Shown: piece by piece, positions 62,016 through 64,000 of the stretch
How the letters are laid out: each line of letters opens with the position of its first letter
Numbering within the stretch: the first letter of the stretch is position 1
NCBI GenBank assembly: GCA_003994795.1
Contig: AP018269.1
Location: 5,457,254-5,521,253 of the forward strand
DNA from: Cylindrospermum sp. NIES-4074
GTDB taxonomy: Bacteria > Cyanobacteriota > Cyanobacteriia > Cyanobacteriales > Nostocaceae
Length of the DNA: 64,000 nucleotides
Reading direction: 5' to 3'
Made by a program: the position numbers and the translations under genes
Notes under the pieces: generated by a model
Told to the model about the DNA's origin: nothing
The model's database searches: none
What the model saw: only the letters and a program-made list of their open reading frames with translations

Positions 62016-63113
62016 TCAACCTTTGAGATAATTCGCAAAAACCTGAGCTTGAACTGATAATCGGTGCTGTTGATACCAAGCATAAGCATGATCTGCAACT
62101 ATCTGTCCTGCTGCTAAATTCATTGTCTGCTGATACTTATCCGCTAACCAGTAGTGTTTTCCCACTTCCAGTCCATCGACATCTTTTCCCTCATACCAGA
62201 TACCAATAGGTAACATTTTGTGAGCGCTGTAAGCTGCGAAAATTCCTGATTTTGTCAGGTATTCAGTAGGATAGTTAAAAAAACCTGCCACAGAACTTGA
62301 TAATAAGCTGCTTATATCTTCAGCAGATTTAACTCCCAAGCAGACAACAGGAATGCCATTCACAGGCTGAATCTGAAAATCTAGAGGAGAACCTATGTCT
62401 AAAATTTCCTCAATTTCCAACTCCTGACAAGTTCGCTGTAATGCGTCAGGCGATCGCTGATAAACACGAGAACGGGGCCCACGACCACCAAATACTACCA
62501 AGCGTCGAGGACGTGCTGATAAAGGGGTAAGCTGTTCTGGCTCACCCACATTAGAAAAAACTGGCAAAGCGGGAATTGTGGAGTGCTTGCCAGGGGCGAA
62601 TTTAGTGATAATCTCAGCATATCCTTGTTTGCTTGTCAAACAGCGATCGCTCAATCGCACCAGACGCGCAGCCAAATTTCTTTGCAGTGGGGATGTCCAA
62701 AACTGACTTGTCCAAATTGGGCCAAAAGCATAAAGTTCGTGAAACATTATCACTAAATGTCCCGCAGACGCAGCTTTTCGCCAATTTTCTAAGCCTTCTA
62801 CCAACCAAACCGGACAGCCTCGCTTTGCATAACCATAGCCCACATAATGCAAAAATACTGTCGTCCTTGAATGCTGCTCATTAGGTAGTAAATCTAACAG
62901 AGCAGCGCTGGAGCAATCTGCTACCCGCTTAACTGCAAACCCCTCGACAACAGCTTCACCAGACCAATTGGGATCTCCAATTACAAACTCAGTTACCAAG
63001 CCAAAATCTTGACGCAGTTGCTTGGCTAAATTCAGCGCATAATCTCCCACTCCATCCACAGCCGGGGGTAGACGAGGAACAATAGAAGTGATTTGAGGAT
63101 TTAGAGAACTCAT
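62016..63113 (-). CDS. Glycosyltransferase-like protein
   Basis: The 365-aa product has a glycosyltransferase-B-like outline: the N-terminal SIVPRLPPAVDGVGDYALNLA, as in family 4 enzymes, VIMFHELYAFGP, RLVVFGGRGPRSRVYQRSP and a late YPTEYLTKSGIFAAYSAHK. The classic EGxPxxxxE motif is not evident, so activity is less certain. Its ATG overlaps the stop of the upstream glycosyltransferase by one base (TAATG), so the two are translationally coupled in a polysaccharide or glycolipid cluster that continues to the right. Confidence 0.75.
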   Translation of the reverse strand: MSSLNPQITSIVPRLPPAVDGVGDYALNLAKQLRQDFGLVTEFVIGDPNWSGEAVVEGFAVKRVADCSSAALLDLLPNEQHSRTTVFLHYVGYGYAKRGCPVWLVEGLENWRKAASAGHLVIMFHELYAFGPIWTSQFWTSPLQRNLAARLVRLSDRCLTSKQGYAEIITKFAPGKHSTIPALPVFSNVGEPEQLTPLSARPRRLVVFGGRGPRSRVYQRSPDALQRTCQELEIEEILDIGSPLDFQIQPVNGIPVVCLGVKSAEDISSLLSSSVAGFFNYPTEYLTKSGIFAAYSAHKMLPIGIWYEGKDVDGLEVGKHYWLADKYQQTMNLAAGQIVADHAYAWYQQHRLSVQAQVFANYLKG

Positions 63114-64000
63114 TAAAATAATATTTCATCGATAAAAGCTGTCACCCGAACCACTTGTTGCTCCTGCTCAAAATCTGATAGCTGAATTGGTATTGCTTTT
63201 TTCTTGATGCTGATAGCTTCATCTGTAATAGTTTCCATTAAAACAGCTAGGGCATCGATATAACAATCCTCCCACGGTTTAGCCCCTGGTAGCCGCCAAA
63301 CCCAATCTCCACCAATGTCATAGGCCATAGGAATTTGACTTGTAACCACTGGTATTTTTGCCGCTACATACTCACTGATCTTTGTCGTATAGCGAAAACT
63401 ACCAACTGCATCTACACTCTGGGGTAAGCTAGCTACATCCATCGCTGCCATGTAGTCAAGCACTTGCTCATAAGGGACATTACCGGGCAGAAAAATTCGT
63501 TTTCCCAGATCCTCACCTGCCAACTGCTTTAAATAATCAAGCCCACTTCCATCCCCCACTACTAAGATAGAGACATTTTGGGAGTTGATTTTCTGAAAGG
63601 CTTTTACTAATTCGTAACCATAACAGTATTGAAATCGCTGAGTCAAAACTATTGACCCCAGTAGCCCAAAGACAAGAGAATCATCGGGAATTCCTAGTTG
63701 TTTACGAATGCTCACTCGACTATCAGCCAATTGCTCACTAGTGCGAGAAAAATATGCCCAACCCGCAGCGGTTACGCCTTTTGGCGCTCCAAAGGTTAGC
63801 GCTCGACCAACTAAATAAGGTGTCCAACCGATAAACCCAGCACAAAAGCGGCAGAGCATTTGCTCGTAAACATTGACAATTGGTGCGAGGAGCGGATAGT
63901 TTAAATTGATGAACGGTGCGATCGCATCTCCGCTACTGAAAACATAGGGAATGCCATAAAACCACCGCAGGAATAAACACGCCATACCCCCTAAAGCTCC
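63113..64000 (-). CDS. Glycosyltransferase family 4-like protein, N-terminus outside window
   Basis: The frame is open to the right edge (GALGG before the first ATG at 63985), so the 290 residues visible are the C-terminal part. Features are the donor-domain start LVFGLLGSIVLTQRFQYCYG, ILVVGDGSGLDYLKQLAG, RIFLPGNVPYEQVLDYMAAMDV and FRYTTKISEYVAAKIPVV. The last is the usual place of the acidic nucleotide-sugar contact. It overlaps the next gene by one base. The sugar and acceptor are unknown. Confidence 0.85.
   Translation of the reverse strand, partial: GALGGMACLFLRWFYGIPYVFSSGDAIAPFINLNYPLLAPIVNVYEQMLCRFCAGFIGWTPYLVGRALTFGAPKGVTAAGWAYFSRTSEQLADSRVSIRKQLGIPDDSLVFGLLGSIVLTQRFQYCYGYELVKAFQKINSQNVSILVVGDGSGLDYLKQLAGEDLGKRIFLPGNVPYEQVLDYMAAMDVASLPQSVDAVGSFRYTTKISEYVAAKIPVVTSQIPMAYDIGGDWVWRLPGAKPWEDCYIDALAVLMETITDEAISIKKKAIPIQLSDFEQEQQVVRVTAFIDEILF

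Overview
The window looks like chromosome from a filamentous, probably heterocyst-forming cyanobacterium of the Nostoc/Anabaena type. The evidence is the density of HIP1 sites (GCGATCGC), the presence of petM, ycf39, a ycf45-like R3H ATPase, ldpA and several cyanobacterium-only families (DUF2949, DUF3386, a DUF5340-like protein), and heptanucleotide tandem repeats (ACTCAGC, TTRGTCA, GTAGGGT) of the STRR kind. No tRNA, rRNA or CRISPR array was seen.

Layout. 1-5.5 kb (minus strand): the edge of a contractile-injection-system (phage-tail-like) locus. It holds a tail tube protein, a 52-aa companion, a repeat-bearing protein cut by the window edge, a pseudokinase/phosphate-binding-protein chimera, and a probable cargo effector with an eCIS-type leader followed by a JAMM-like E/HTH/SxxD signature. 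5.7-20.7 kb: mostly housekeeping genes (SWIM protein, lpdA, trpC, class V aminotransferase, DUF192 lipoprotein, NblR-like response regulator, nadK, ycf39, petM, pdxA), separated by repeat-rich spacers.

21-32 kb (minus strand): the most unusual region. A TpsA-like filamentous-haemagglutinin protein (816 aa) is preceded by a 102-aa cysteine-tailed peptide and then by seven tandem genes for 160-167-aa secreted proteins. These share the TpsA gene's 5' leader, signal peptide and a shrunken version of its N-terminal domain, and end in divergent cysteine-rich tails. The copies are mosaic, stand in ~0.8-kb repeat units with a conserved dyad, and are flanked by two related decayed ORFs. A further short peptide with the same CVPCP motif lies at 59.8 kb.

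32-41.5 kb: MCE/ABC lipid-transport genes, a CrtISO-like oxidoreductase, a fasciclin protein, a double histidine phosphatase and a dihydroorotase homologue that has lost metal ligands. 41.5-50 kb: a type I restriction-modification island, hsdM - MITE - xisI-like - hsdM tail remnant - hsdS - (antisense DUF433/DUF5615 pair) - hsdR - SprT-like metalloprotease. The two HsdS target domains are near duplicates.

50-64 kb: ruvC, yvcK, tsaE, pyrC, lepB, a MOSC protein carrying an in-frame palindromic insertion, ldpA, the R3H ATPase, a GAF-LuxR regulator, a DUF3386 protein and two overlapping glycosyltransferase genes, the last cut by the window edge. Small mobile palindromic elements (MITE-like) are scattered throughout; several sit inside or against genes.
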